From the NCBI GenBank assembly GCA_020073145.1, contig JAIQFS010000008.1, positions 186,001 through 250,000 of the forward strand: DNA of 64,000 nt. Reading direction: 5' to 3'. The DNA is from Terriglobia bacterium. GTDB taxonomy: Bacteria > Acidobacteriota > Terriglobia > Bryobacterales > Bryobacteraceae. Positions within the stretch are counted from its first letter, which is position 1. Each line of letters opens with the position of its first letter. The position numbers were made by a program, and so were the translations under genes. This document shows, piece by piece, positions 1 through 8,897 of the stretch. The notes beneath the pieces were generated by a model. It made no database searches. It had not been told where the DNA came from and worked only from the letters and a program-made list of their open reading frames with translations.

Positions 1-1
1 T

Positions 2-232
2 GCCGTAGCGCCGCAACCGGTTCGGAACACAGAGTTTACCCGTGAACTGGCACGCGCCGTGCGCCGTCCCGCCGTGTTTCCGGCCCCCGGCCTGGCGTTG
101 CGGGCTTTGTTTGGGGAGATGGCCGGAGTGCTGCTCGAAAGCCAGCGGGTGGAGCCCCGCGCCGCCCTGGCGGCCGGCTTCCGCTTCCGGTTCCCCGAAC
201 TCGGACCGGCCTTGGCGGATTTGCTACCATAG
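2..232 (+). CDS. TIGR01777-type NAD-dependent epimerase, C-terminal part
   Basis: Open frame running in from the left edge and ending with TAG; 76 residues are present. They match the C-terminal DUF1731 segment of TIGR01777/YfcH-like epimerases: an EFTRELARAVRRP start, a PAPGLALRALFGEMA stretch, an LLESQRV motif, and a GFRFRFPEL end. This segment follows the Rossmann SDR domain, which lies outside the window. The substrate of the family is not well established. The next gene starts 14 bases downstream. Family assignment is recognised from sequence; the truncation is only due to the window edge. Confidence 0.8.
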   Translation, partial: AVAPQPVRNTEFTRELARAVRRPAVFPAPGLALRALFGEMAGVLLESQRVEPRAALAAGFRFRFPELGPALADLLP

Positions 233-246
233 GAGAGAGGTTCTCG

Positions 247-1233
247 GTGTCACCGCGCACGTTTTTCCGTCTTTTCACTCACTTCCAAATGCTGCCGATT
301 CTGGAGGCCGGCGAGGAGACCCTGGTCGGCGGCCAGGCTGTGATGGAGGGAGTCATGATGCGCGCTCCCCACAGCTACTGCGTGGCCGTTCGCAAACCGA
401 ATGGCGAACTGGTCACCTCCGAAATGCCCCTGGAGCGCATGTCGGAGAAGTACAAGATCTTCAAGTACCCGGTGCTCCGCGGACTGGGGACCCTCTACCA
501 GGCGCTCAAGCTGGGCGGTAGGGCTTTGAATTTTTCGGCGCTGGCCTCCCTCGAAGAGCCCAAGCCGGAGGCCGGCAAGGAGCCACCCAAGGAGATGCCT
601 GGGTGGGTGGTGGCCGGGCCCGTGATTTTCTCGCTCCTGTTTTTCCTGTTCATGTACAAGTTCGTGCCCCTCTACTTGGTGACGAGGCTAGCGAAAATTT
701 ATCCCGTGTTTGACGGCCGGGTGGTGTCTGTCCTGGCGGATGGCTTGCTCCGCCTCACCATCCTGATCACCCTGCTCTATGCGCTCTCCAAATTAAAAGA
801 CATGCGCCGCATGTTCGAATATCACGGTGCCGAACACAAGGTGGTGTTCAATTTCGAGTCGGGGCAGCAGGTGACTGTCGACAATGCCCAGAAGTTCACG
901 ACGTTTCACCCGCGCTGCGGCACCAGTTTTTTGGTCGTGATTTTCCTGCTAGCCATTCCCACGTACGCGCTGATTCCCTTCACCGGGTTTGCCGCCAAGC
1001 TGCTGTCCCGCATCGTGCTGATCCCCTTGCTGATCGGCGTCGCCTACGAACTGATTTTCTTCGCCGCCAAGAGGCGCGGCTCCTTCCTCGCCCTGCTCAC
1101 AACGCCCGGTCTGTGGACACAGCGGATCACCACCAAGCCGCCTTCCGATGATCAGGCGGCCGTGGCCATTCATGCGCTGGAAGGCGCCATGGCGCTTGAG
1201 AAATCGCAGGGCGGCGTGCCGGTCATCGCCTAA
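247..1233 (+). CDS. DUF1385 (YqhQ-like) integral membrane protein
   Basis: A 328-residue membrane protein. The family hallmarks are visible: GGQAVMEGVMMR near residues 28-38, YHGAEHK near 191-198, and HPRCGTSF shortly after. Hydrophobic segments lie near residues 120-145, 170-190, 220-240 and 255-275. The GTG start has a strong AGGAGAGAGG ribosome site 6 bases upstream; an ATG 42 bases further in is the alternative. The biochemical role is unknown. It sits 6 bases before prfA, an arrangement seen in several bacterial phyla, so co-transcription with prfA and prmC is likely. Confidence 0.88.
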   Translation: MSPRTFFRLFTHFQMLPILEAGEETLVGGQAVMEGVMMRAPHSYCVAVRKPNGELVTSEMPLERMSEKYKIFKYPVLRGLGTLYQALKLGGRALNFSALASLEEPKPEAGKEPPKEMPGWVVAGPVIFSLLFFLFMYKFVPLYLVTRLAKIYPVFDGRVVSVLADGLLRLTILITLLYALSKLKDMRRMFEYHGAEHKVVFNFESGQQVTVDNAQKFTTFHPRCGTSFLVVIFLLAIPTYALIPFTGFAAKLLSRIVLIPLLIGVAYELIFFAAKRRGSFLALLTTPGLWTQRITTKPPSDDQAAVAIHALEGAMALEKSQGGVPVIA

Positions 1234-1239
1234 CGCCCC

Positions 1240-2316
1240 ATGCAATTCGTTCAGAAACTGGAACAGCTCGAAAAGCGTTTCGACGAGTTGACTGGCCAGA
1301 TGGCCGACCCGGCCGTCATCAGCGACCCGGAGCAGTACCGCAAGGTCACCAAACAGCAGAGCGAGATCGAGGACATTGTCGGCAAGTATCGCGAATGGAA
1401 GAAGGTGGACGACAGCCTCGCGCAGGCCCGCGCCATGCTCCAGGAGCAGGACGCCGACCTGAAATCCATGGCGGAGCAGGAAGTGGCCGAGTTGGAGCCG
1501 CGCCAGACCCAGATTGAAGAAGAGATCAAGGTTCTGCTGCTGCCCAAGGACCCCAATGACGACAAGAACGTGGTGCTCGAAATCCGCGCCGGCACCGGCG
1601 GCGACGAAGCCACTCTGTTCGCCGACGAGATCTTCCGCATGTACTCCCGCTACGCCGAGACGCAGGGTTGGAAGATGGAAGTGACGTCGTCCAGCGAATC
1701 GAGTGTGGGTGGGTTGAAGGAAGTCATCGCCCTGGTCAACGGCAACAAAGTGTACAGCAAGCTGAAGTACGAGAGCGGCGTCCATCGCGTGCAGCGCGTT
1801 CCCGTCACTGAGCAGCAAGGGCGCGTACACACATCGGCCATCACGGTGGCGGTGCTGCCGGAGGCCGACGAAGTCGAGGTCAAAATCGAGCCCAAGGATA
1901 TCCGCATCGATACCTTCTGCTCGTCGGGCCCGGGCGGTCAGTCCGTCAACACCACCTACTCGGCCGTGCGCATCACCCACCTGCCCACGGGCCTGGTGGT
2001 CTCTTGCCAGGACGAGAAATCGCAGATCAAAAATCGCGCCAAGGCTGAACGCGTGCTGCGCTCCCGGCTCTATGAGTTGGAACTGGAGAAACAGCAGGCG
2101 GCGTTGGGCGCCGAGCGCCGCACCATGGTCGGGTCCGGGGACCGCAGTGAAAAAATTCGCACCTATAACTTCCCCCAGAACCGCGTCACCGACCACCGCA
2201 TTGGTTTCACGCTGCATCAGCTCGACTTCGTGATGGAGGGCAAGCTCGAGCCCATCATCGAGGCGCTGATCACCTACTACCGCTCGCAAGCGGGCGGAAC
2301 CGGCGCCGGGGCCTGA
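1240..2316 (+). CDS. prfA: Peptide chain release factor 1
   Basis: RF1 ends translation at UAA and UAG codons by triggering hydrolysis of peptidyl-tRNA on the ribosome. The protein has 358 residues, the usual length. The catalytic GGQ is at residues 232-234 inside [10 protein letters not shown], and the codon-reading tripeptide is PVT (188-190), which marks RF1 rather than RF2 (SPF). The N-terminal coiled region spans roughly residues 1-100. It lies between the DUF1385 gene and prmC with 6-base gaps, as part of one probable operon. prmC methylates the Gln of this GGQ motif. Confidence 0.97.
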   Translation: MQFVQKLEQLEKRFDELTGQMADPAVISDPEQYRKVTKQQSEIEDIVGKYREWKKVDDSLAQARAMLQEQDADLKSMAEQEVAELEPRQTQIEEEIKVLLLPKDPNDDKNVVLEIRAGTGGDEATLFADEIFRMYSRYAETQGWKMEVTSSSESSVGGLKEVIALVNGNKVYSKLKYESGVHRVQRVPVTEQQGRVHTSAITVAVLPEADEVEVKIEPKDIRIDTFCSSGPGGQSVNTTYSAVRITHLPTGLVVSCQDEKSQIKNRAKAERVLRSRLYELELEKQQAALGAERRTMVGSGDRSEKIRTYNFPQNRVTDHRIGFTLHQLDFVMEGKLEPIIEALITYYRSQAGGTGAGA

Positions 2317-2322
2317 TCCCCC

Positions 2323-3156
2323 ATGACCGCGCGGACGGCGTTGCTCCAGGGCGTCCGCCTGCTGGAGGATGCCCAGGTCGCCGTGCCCCGCCTCACCGCC
2401 GAAGTCCTGCTCTCGCATGCCATGCGCTGCGAGCGCGTCTATTTGTTCGCGCATCCCGAGCAGGAACTGCGCGAAGTAGAGTGGCTGCATTACGGCCGCT
2501 ATCTGCACGAGCGCATCCTCGGCAAGCCCACGCAGTACATCACCAAACGCCAGGAGTTTTACGGCCGCGAGTTTCGCGTGACGCCTGACGTGCTGATTCC
2601 GAGACCCGAAACCGAGCACGTGGTAGAGGCGGCGCTGCGCATCGCCCGCGGCGCGCGGCGGATTCTCGACGTGGGCACGGGCTCTGGCGCGCTGGCCGTC
2701 ACTTTGCAGATCGAAACCGGCGCCGACACCTGGGCCACCGACATTTCGCCGGCCGCCGCGGCGGTGGCCGCGGGCAACGCACGGCGTCTGTCCTCGCCGG
2801 TGCAGGTGGCGGTGTGCGACCTCATGACCGCAATTGCTGCGCGCAGCATGGACTTAATCGTTGCCAACCCGCCCTACGTGCCTCTCACGCAGCGGGAGGG
2901 CTTGCAGCGCGAAGTTCGCGATTGGGAACCGCACGTCGCCCTCTTCGCCGGACATACCGGTTTCGAACTCTACGAGCGTATCGTGGTCGATGCGCGTCGC
3001 GTCCTGCGCCCCGGGGGCTGGCTGATTATGGAACTTGGTTTCGGCAGCCGCGATCGCGTGGAGGCGTTGTTGAGCGGCTGGGCGGACCTGCAAGTCGAGC
3101 CGGACTTGGCGGGCATTCCGCGCGTGATTACGGCGTGCCTGCTGGCTGCGCCCTAG
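2323..3156 (+). CDS. prmC: Release factor glutamine methyltransferase
   Basis: SAM-dependent enzyme that methylates the glutamine of the release-factor GGQ motif; here it follows prfA by 6 bases. The 277-residue protein has the N-terminal helical domain, then the Rossmann methyltransferase fold with a DVGTGSGALAV SAM loop near residues 115-125 and the NPPYVPL catalytic motif that identifies PrmC/HemK enzymes. The ATG start follows CCCC with little Shine-Dalgarno signal, consistent with coupling to prfA. Its last 29 bases overlap the end of the convergent cytochrome gene. Confidence 0.95.
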   Translation: MTARTALLQGVRLLEDAQVAVPRLTAEVLLSHAMRCERVYLFAHPEQELREVEWLHYGRYLHERILGKPTQYITKRQEFYGREFRVTPDVLIPRPETEHVVEAALRIARGARRILDVGTGSGALAVTLQIETGADTWATDISPAAAAVAAGNARRLSSPVQVAVCDLMTAIAARSMDLIVANPPYVPLTQREGLQREVRDWEPHVALFAGHTGFELYERIVVDARRVLRPGGWLIMELGFGSRDRVEALLSGWADLQVEPDLAGIPRVITACLLAAP

Positions 3157-4417
3157 CCGCCGCCCAGTACGCCGGCAGGTTCGGTTTGGTCGCGCGCACA
3201 ATCTCCAGCACCGCCTGGCGGTCCGCCGCCGAAAGCCGCGCGTAGGTGGCGCTCTGGTCCTTGCCCGTCAGCACGTCGTACAGGCGCTGGTACACGCGCT
3301 CTCGCACCAGCTCCGGCATGTTGTCGAACGCCGCGCTGTAGATCATGTACGACAACGGGTACTTGAACATGCGCGTCTGGAGATCGAAATCGCGCAGCGA
3401 GCGTCCCTGCGGGTCGCGCGGGCCCAGTTGCGGGAAGGTCTTCGTGAAGGTGGACACGCCTTCGATGGGGTCGTACAGCTTCGCCTCGTCCGCGAACAGC
3501 ATGTACGTCACCATGTCCTCGATTTCGGCGTTGAGGTGTTCCCGCGCAGCGTCGTCCAGTTTGCCGTCGTGCATCGCGATGCGCGCATCCCAGCCGATGC
3601 GGATCATCAGGTCCGTCATGCGCGTCTGATGTTCCAGAGTCATCAGCGCCACGATGTCGCTGGTGGGCGCCAGGTACTTCGACGTATCGAACTTGCCGGC
3701 CAGGCTGGTGAGGTTCTGGGTGTCTCGGGTGTCCAGAAGCTGCGGCTGGTTGCGGTCGTGCCCCACCGCATTCCCCAGGTGGCGCTGCGATCCGTGCGTC
3801 CCGGTCACGTACCAACCCCCCCAGCGCTTTTCCAAACTGCTGCGATCGTCGGTAATCATGGAGGCCCCGCGGAAGGCGGGCATGCCGTCCGCGCCGGGAT
3901 ACACCGAGCTCACCAGGATTCCCGGCACACCCAGCGTGGCCACGCCTTGGTGGCACTGTAGGCACTCGCTGCGGCGCACGAATTCGGGCTTGTCGGCTTT
4001 ATCCCTGTCGAGCGTGTAGAAATTCACCCCTTGCTTGGGATCGAGGCCGGCCAGCTCAAACACATCGCCGTCCTGAACGTATCCGAGCGCAACCTGATCG
4101 TTGAAGTAGAGCGCCCGCGGCGTGCGCGGCCCGATCTTGGTGGCCTGAAAACTGGTCTTGGAAAAAACGAGCACCTGGGAGTCGATGTTGAGACCAAATT
4201 GCTTCAGCAGGGAACGCAAATACCCGAAGCCGTCCGCCGCATAGTCGAGTTTGACTTGGCCGCTCTCCACCTTTTTGGCCAGGCGGGCCACCGGATCGTC
4301 CGGCGGCTGCTGATACTGAATGGCTGGGTGGTCGTTGAGGAGGATGACGGCTTCGTCAATACTGGCCGCCAGGACCGCAACGGGCCCCAGCAGCATCGCA
4401 ATCCACAGTCTTTTCAT
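3128..4417 (-). CDS. Secreted monoheme c-type cytochrome, unknown family
   Basis: 429 residues from the ATG chosen here, which opens a clear signal peptide (MKRLWIAMLLGPVAVLAAS). One CXXCH heme site is present (SECLQCHQGV, about residue 155). A PGADGMPAFRG stretch follows, and the rest has no motif I recognise. Similar proteins with one heme site occur in acidobacteria and planctomycetes; their role is not known, so an electron-transfer function is inferred only from the heme site and the export signal. It converges on prmC with a 29-base overlap. Its start faces the padR gene across about 110 bases, so both could share control from the palindrome at 4511-4529. Confidence 0.75.
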   Translation of the reverse strand: MKRLWIAMLLGPVAVLAASIDEAVILLNDHPAIQYQQPPDDPVARLAKKVESGQVKLDYAADGFGYLRSLLKQFGLNIDSQVLVFSKTSFQATKIGPRTPRALYFNDQVALGYVQDGDVFELAGLDPKQGVNFYTLDRDKADKPEFVRRSECLQCHQGVATLGVPGILVSSVYPGADGMPAFRGASMITDDRSSLEKRWGGWYVTGTHGSQRHLGNAVGHDRNQPQLLDTRDTQNLTSLAGKFDTSKYLAPTSDIVALMTLEHQTRMTDLMIRIGWDARIAMHDGKLDDAAREHLNAEIEDMVTYMLFADEAKLYDPIEGVSTFTKTFPQLGPRDPQGRSLRDFDLQTRMFKYPLSYMIYSAAFDNMPELVRERVYQRLYDVLTGKDQSATYARLSAADRQAVLEIVRATKPNLPAYWAAARAQPAGTP

Positions 4418-4510
4418 GGGCCTTCGCTCGTTCCCTGACTCCAAGCGTAGGAAATTACAGCGTAACACGCAGTGACTTTGGTCACGGGGGCTTGTTTCGA
4501 TATAGCGTTT

Positions 4511-4529
4511 GATATATCGTAGATATATC
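4511..4529. promoter_or_regulatory. Palindromic operator candidate: GATATATC-GTA-GATATATC
   Basis: Two identical, self-complementary GATATATC octamers separated by three bases, ending one base before the padR ATG. A related CGATATAG lies just upstream. PadR proteins bind short AT-rich inverted repeats near their own promoters, so autoregulation is a reasonable inference. No Shine-Dalgarno sequence is visible between this element and the ATG. Confidence 0.5.
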
Positions 4530-5060
4530 ATGACCAAGGAATGGCCTGAGTTTCCCGACATCTGGCCCTGGGCCAGCTTTACCGGTCGACGGCGCTTCTT
4601 TGAGTCCGGCGGAATCCGGCTGGCGATTCTGTGGCTCCTCAATGAAGGTCCCAAACACGGCTACCAGTTGATGAAAGAAATGGAAGAACGCTCGGGCGGC
4701 TTCTACCGCGCCAGCGCCGGCAGTGTCTATCCCACGCTGCAACAACTCGAAGACGAAGAGCTGATCCAGTCCGACCAGCCGGAAGGCAAGCGCGTGTATC
4801 GCATCACCGACGCCGGCCGCGCGGAACTGGCCAAAGATCCCGAGGCGGTGAAGCGCATCTGGGAGCGCGCCAGCCAGTGGGGCGAGCGCCGCGGCTTCGG
4901 CCCGTTCTATCCCCCGCAACCGCACCTGATGGGACCGTTCGGCGCGTTCATGAAAGCGTTCTGGAGCGCCGCCGCGCGCGTCGGCAACAAGCCCGGAGGA
5001 ACGGACCGCATCCGCGAAATTCTGGACCGGACATCGAAGGAACTGGATGGGCTGTCGTAA
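4530..5060 (+). CDS. PadR-family transcriptional regulator
   Basis: 176 residues. The PadR winged-helix domain spans roughly residues 28-105: RLAILWLLNEGPKHGYQLMKEME, then SAGSVYPTLQQLEDEELI and GKRVYRITDAG, all typical of the family. An unusual tryptophan-rich lead (WPEFPDIWPWASF) precedes it, and a C-terminal segment follows that would form the dimer helix. The ATG at 4530 is preferred; a TTG at 4509 would place codons inside the palindromic operator. There is no ribosome site at either start, so a leaderless message is possible. The target gene is unknown; the divergent cytochrome gene is the closest candidate. Confidence 0.88.
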   Translation: MTKEWPEFPDIWPWASFTGRRRFFESGGIRLAILWLLNEGPKHGYQLMKEMEERSGGFYRASAGSVYPTLQQLEDEELIQSDQPEGKRVYRITDAGRAELAKDPEAVKRIWERASQWGERRGFGPFYPPQPHLMGPFGAFMKAFWSAAARVGNKPGGTDRIREILDRTSKELDGLS

Positions 5061-5165
5061 AACGCTTGAGTACTAATCCGCCGCCGGCAGCCGATTGATT
5101 GCCGCTTCCCGTCACGTTTCTCGAGCGCCACGGATCGTGAGGACTTTTCCTCAATCCAGCGTTAC

Positions 5166-5171
5166 TATAAT
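5166..5171 (+). promoter_or_regulatory. Consensus -10 element TATAAT ahead of dinB
   Basis: A perfect TATAAT ends one base before the GTG at 5173. A transcript from it would begin near 5178-5180, on the second GTG (5179), so the dinB message may be leaderless. No good -35 sequence is seen at the usual distance. Confidence 0.4.
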
Positions 5172-5172
5172 C

Positions 5173-6411
5173 GTGAGCGTGCGCACTTACTTCCATGTCG
5201 ACATGGATGCCTTCTTCGTGTCGGTGGAGGAACTCTTCGATCCATCGCTGAAGGGTAAGCCCGTCGTCGTCGGCGGCCGGCCCAACGAGCGCGGCGTGGT
5301 TTCCGCGGCTTCCTACGCGGCTCGCAAATTCGGCGTGCACTCCGCCCTGCCCCTGCGCACCGCCTACAAGCTCTGTCCCCAGGCCATCTTCGTCGACGGC
5401 CACCCGGAACGCTACCGCGAGTGCTCGCAGCAGGTCTTCGACGTGCTGCACGCGTTCTCGCCGCTGGTGGAGATGGCGTCCATCGACGAAGCCTACGTCG
5501 ATATGACCGGCACCGAGCGCCTCTACGGGCCGCCGCTGAAAGCTGCGCATCTGCTCCATGAGCGCATGAAGACGGCCACCCGGCTGAATTGCTCGATCGG
5601 CATCGCGGCCTCGCGCCTCGTGGCCAAGATTACCTCCGATCAGGCCAAGCCCAACGGAGTGCTGTGGGTGATTCCCGGACACGAGGCCGCCTTCCTGGCG
5701 CCGCTCGACGTGCGCAAGGTGCCCGGCGTGGGCAAAGTCACCGAACAGAACCTGCACGCCCTCGGCATCCGCAAGGTGGGCGACCTCGCTCGTCTGGAGG
5801 ATGCATTCCTCGAAGAGCGCTTCGGCAAGTGGGGGCTCGCTCTGGCCGGAAAGTCGCGCGGGATCGACGCCGGCGGCTGGTTCGATACCGAGATTGGCGA
5901 AGACACGGGCCCCAAGTCCATCAGCCACGAACACACGTTTTCCGAGGATACGGCCGAGGTGGCGCAGCTGGAATCGACGCTGGCGCGCCTCTGCGAAATG
6001 GTCGGCCGGCGGCTGCGCGAGCATGGCTTGCACGCCCGCACCATCGCCCTCAAGCTGCGCTATTCGGATTTCTCCACCATCACGCGCGCGCACTCGGTGG
6101 GCCGGCCGACGCAGCTCGATATCGAACTCTACGAGGAGATCCGTTTGCTGTTCCGCCGCAACTGGAAGCCCGGAGCCGCGGTGCGCCTGCTGGGCGTGAA
6201 CACCTCGTCGTTCGAAGAAGAGACCGAGCAGATGGACCTCATCGGCGAGGCCCGCCACGAGCGCTGGAAGCACGCGTTGGCCGCCGCCGACAAGCTCCGC
6301 GACCGCTTCGGGGAATCCGCCGTGTCGCTGGCCGCCAGTATGCGCGGCAAATTCCGCGAGCGCACGCACGAAAACCCAGCCGGCCTGCCGGGCAAGAAAC
6401 CCGAGCGGTAG
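5173..6411 (+). CDS. dinB: DNA polymerase IV (Y-family translesion polymerase)
   Basis: Error-prone polymerase that copies past damaged template bases. From GTG 5173 it has 412 residues; GTG 5179 is equally possible and fits the upstream -10 box better. Catalytic acidic residues are in HVDMDAFFVSVE (residues about 8-19) and SIDEAYVDM. The helix-hairpin-helix of the thumb (KVPGVGKVTEQNLHALGI) and the little-finger domain follow. A QMDLI stretch near residue 353 resembles a sliding-clamp contact, though it is not at the C-terminus. It is separated from padR by about 110 bases and converges on the NUDIX gene. No SOS box was identified. Confidence 0.95.
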   Translation: MSVRTYFHVDMDAFFVSVEELFDPSLKGKPVVVGGRPNERGVVSAASYAARKFGVHSALPLRTAYKLCPQAIFVDGHPERYRECSQQVFDVLHAFSPLVEMASIDEAYVDMTGTERLYGPPLKAAHLLHERMKTATRLNCSIGIAASRLVAKITSDQAKPNGVLWVIPGHEAAFLAPLDVRKVPGVGKVTEQNLHALGIRKVGDLARLEDAFLEERFGKWGLALAGKSRGIDAGGWFDTEIGEDTGPKSISHEHTFSEDTAEVAQLESTLARLCEMVGRRLREHGLHARTIALKLRYSDFSTITRAHSVGRPTQLDIELYEEIRLLFRRNWKPGAAVRLLGVNTSSFEEETEQMDLIGEARHERWKHALAAADKLRDRFGESAVSLAASMRGKFRERTHENPAGLPGKKPER

Positions 6412-6420
6412 TTCCGAAGG

Positions 6421-6437
6421 GAAGCGCTACGCGCTTC
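6421..6437. repeat. Short palindrome GAAGCG-CTACG-CGCTTC between convergent genes
   Basis: Six-base arms around a five-base loop, overlapping the last codons of the NUDIX gene and lying just past the dinB stop. It has no T-run, so it is a weak terminator candidate. Its flanks (GGGAAGCGCT ... CGCGCTTCG) are shared with the palindrome at 36284-36306, which suggests a dispersed repeat. Confidence 0.35.
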
Positions 6438-6951
6438 GACAATTCCACAGCAGAAACCCCAACATCGTTTTCGCGTCCTGCATCTTGCCCGTGCGAATGA
6501 GCCGCCCCAGTTCGCGGCGGGTGAACCAGCGGGTCTCGATGCGCTCGTCTTCCATCGGCGTGGCCACGCCTGGTACAAGATCGGTGGCCAGGAAGATCGT
6601 CATGCGTTCTTGCACGTAGCCGGGGCTGGGCCAGAACGAAACCAGCTTCTTCCAGGTGCGCGCGCGATAGCCGGTCTCTTCCCCCAATTCCCGCTTGGCC
6701 GCCTGCAGCGGTGTCTCGCCAGGATCGAGGCGGCCGGCCGGAAACTCCCATAGATACCCATCGGCGGGCAAACGGTACTGGCGCACGAGCAACACTCGCT
6801 GGCGGGCATCCACCGCCATCATGACCGCCGAGCCGACATGCCGCACCACGGCGCGCTTGATCTGGAATCCGCTCTTCGGATCCACCGCTCGGTCTTCGGT
6901 CACACGGAAGATACCGTTCCTATAGATTTCCCGGGAAGAGGTGATTTTCAT
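6427..6951 (-). CDS. NUDIX hydrolase, ADP-ribose pyrophosphatase type
   Basis: Hydrolyses nucleoside diphosphate derivatives; the ADP-ribose class is suggested by length (174 residues) and overall pattern. The NUDIX box is complete: G-x5-E-x7-REL-x-EE-x-GY, within GRLDPGETPLQAAKRELGEE (about residues 73-92). An N-terminal beta region (KITSSREIYRNGIFRV) resembles YqiE/NudF-like enzymes. Its ATG overlaps the polX stop by 4 bases (ATGA), so it is translated from the same message downstream of polX. Exact substrate cannot be read from the sequence. Confidence 0.9.
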   Translation of the reverse strand: MKITSSREIYRNGIFRVTEDRAVDPKSGFQIKRAVVRHVGSAVMMAVDARQRVLLVRQYRLPADGYLWEFPAGRLDPGETPLQAAKRELGEETGYRARTWKKLVSFWPSPGYVQERMTIFLATDLVPGVATPMEDERIETRWFTRRELGRLIRTGKMQDAKTMLGFLLWNCRSA

Positions 6952-8678
6952 GATGGATTCCGGAGCAGGGCCGCGAAGCGGTCGGCCGGCAGAGTGTTCG
7001 TCACGTCCGCCGGGCCGAGCCAGCCGCGCCGCGCCGTGGTTACACCGTAGCGCATGCTCTCCAGATGCTGGGGGTGATGCGCGTCAGTCGAGATGGTGAA
7101 GCGCGCGCCTTTCGATTTCGCCGTCCGAATCATGGCGCCGTTCAAATCCAGCCGCTCGGGGCTGGCGTTGATCTCGAGCCACACGCCGCGCCGCACGGCT
7201 TCGGCCACGATGCGTTCGAAATCGAACGGGAAAGGATCGCGGTGAAGCAGGATGCGGCCGGTGGGATGGCCGAGGATCCGCAGGTGCGGGCATTCGAGCG
7301 CGCGCAGCAAGCGGTCGGTCATTTCGTCGGCCTCCAGGTTCATGTGGCTGTGAACGCTCCCGATCACCAGATCGAGCTCAGCCAGCGCGTCATTCGCCAG
7401 GTCGAGCGCCCCGTCCTTCAGGATGTCGCACTCCAGTCCGGAAAAGACGCGGATGCCCAGGCCGTTGCGGTTGATCTCGCGCACCTGCTTGGCGAAGGCC
7501 ACGACGCGCTTTTCATCCAGCCCGTTGGCCATGGCTAGCGCTTTGGAGTGGTCGGTGATGGCCATGTACTCGTAGCCGCGCGCGCGAGCCGCCTCAGCCA
7601 TCTCCTCCAGGGTCGCGCGGCCATCGGTCTCGGTGGTGTGCATGTGGAGATCGCCGCGGATGTGCTTCAATTCGACCAACTCGGGGAGCGTGCCTTCCTC
7701 GGCCGCTTCGATTTCGCCGCAGTTCTCGCGCAGTTCCGGCGCAATCCAGCGCAAGCCGAGGGCTTCGTAGATGCCGGCCTCGCTGTCGCCCGCCACCTTG
7801 GATTCGTCGGCCACGCGATACAGGCCGTATTCGCTGAGCTTGAACCCCATCTTGACCGCGCGCGTGCGGACCGCGACGTTGTGGTCTTTGCTGCCGGTGA
7901 AATATTGCATGGCCGCGCCGAAGCTCTCGGGGGTGAGCGCGCGCACGTCCACCTGCAAGCCCTCGCGGCCCACTTTGGCGCTGGCCTTGTTCTCGCCGCG
8001 GCTGAGCACCTCTTCCACCTTCGGGTAGGCCACGAATTTCTCCAGCACCGCGGCGGCGTTAGGGCCGGTTACCAACAGGTCCAGATCGCCGACCGTTTCA
8101 CGGCCGCGCCGCAAGCTGCCGGCCGGGGTCACCGATTCCACCCCCGGCACCTGCAGAAACATCTCAGTCAGTTCGCGCGCTACGCCTTCGGCATAGCTCA
8201 ACAGATACCGGCCGGTACGCTGCCGGTACTGGGCGATGGACCGCAGCACTTTCTCTTCCAGCTTGGCGCCCATCCGCGGCAGCACGCGCAGCTTCTCTTC
8301 GCGGCACAGGCGCTCCAGCTCGTCCATCGTGCTGATGCGGTAATGCTCCAGAATCAGCGCGATGCTCTTTGGGCCCAGACCTTGGATTTTAAGGAATTCG
8401 AGGGCCGTCGGCGGAAATTTCTCGAGCAGGTGATCGCGGCGCTCGCAGGAGCCGCGCGCGACAATCTCGTGCAGCACCTGCGCCAGGCCTTTGCCGATGC
8501 CGGGAATGTCGGTGACCTTGCGCTCCGGATCGCGCAGGATGTCTTCGATGCGTTCGGGATAGCCTTCGACCGCGGTCGAGCCGTTACGGTAACTGCGGAT
8601 GCGGAAGGAATCTTCGGCAGCGATCTCCATCAGGTCGGCCGTTTCCCACAGCACGCGCGCGATTTCCCGGTTCTCCAC
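6948..8678 (-). CDS. polX: DNA polymerase X with C-terminal PHP exonuclease domain
   Basis: Gap-filling polymerase for base excision repair. With the GTG at 8678, preceded by GAGGACAAGG, the protein has 576 residues, close to known bacterial PolX enzymes; an in-frame GTG at 8747 would add 23 residues. Two helix-hairpin-helix segments come first (VTDIPGIGKGL; LKIQGLGPKSIALI). The nucleotidyltransferase motif is GSLRRGRETVGDLDLL. The C-terminal PHP domain has metal-site motifs DLHMHTTETDG, ITDHSK, GSVHSHMNL, ILGHPTGR and STDAHH, so 3'-5' exonuclease activity is expected. It is co-translated with the NUDIX gene. Confidence 0.94.
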   Translation of the reverse strand: MENREIARVLWETADLMEIAAEDSFRIRSYRNGSTAVEGYPERIEDILRDPERKVTDIPGIGKGLAQVLHEIVARGSCERRDHLLEKFPPTALEFLKIQGLGPKSIALILEHYRISTMDELERLCREEKLRVLPRMGAKLEEKVLRSIAQYRQRTGRYLLSYAEGVARELTEMFLQVPGVESVTPAGSLRRGRETVGDLDLLVTGPNAAAVLEKFVAYPKVEEVLSRGENKASAKVGREGLQVDVRALTPESFGAAMQYFTGSKDHNVAVRTRAVKMGFKLSEYGLYRVADESKVAGDSEAGIYEALGLRWIAPELRENCGEIEAAEEGTLPELVELKHIRGDLHMHTTETDGRATLEEMAEAARARGYEYMAITDHSKALAMANGLDEKRVVAFAKQVREINRNGLGIRVFSGLECDILKDGALDLANDALAELDLVIGSVHSHMNLEADEMTDRLLRALECPHLRILGHPTGRILLHRDPFPFDFERIVAEAVRRGVWLEINASPERLDLNGAMIRTAKSKGARFTISTDAHHPQHLESMRYGVTTARRGWLGPADVTNTLPADRFAALLRNPS

Positions 8679-8897
8679 CCTTGTCCTCGATTCAATTGTA
8701 AGCGAGGAGTTTGACTGTTTCTGAACCCGTATCGTGGTTGAGGACACGTGGAATGGCGGCTGCGGTTCGTCTCCCCCGCGAGCACACCACAGCGTGAGCC
8801 AGTAGCCGGGCGCGCACCCTTACGTTCGAGCCCGGGATGCGGCGATTTCCCGGGACGCCCCTGATTGGACCGAGCCGTTCGTTATGCTGGAGGTGCG

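Noticed and set aside
949-2619. Long minus-strand open frame opposite DUF1385/prfA/prmC
   Set aside because: Its 556 residues are rich in His, Gln, Arg and Gly with no motif, the pattern of an antisense shadow of GC-rich coding sequence; the plus-strand genes are certain.
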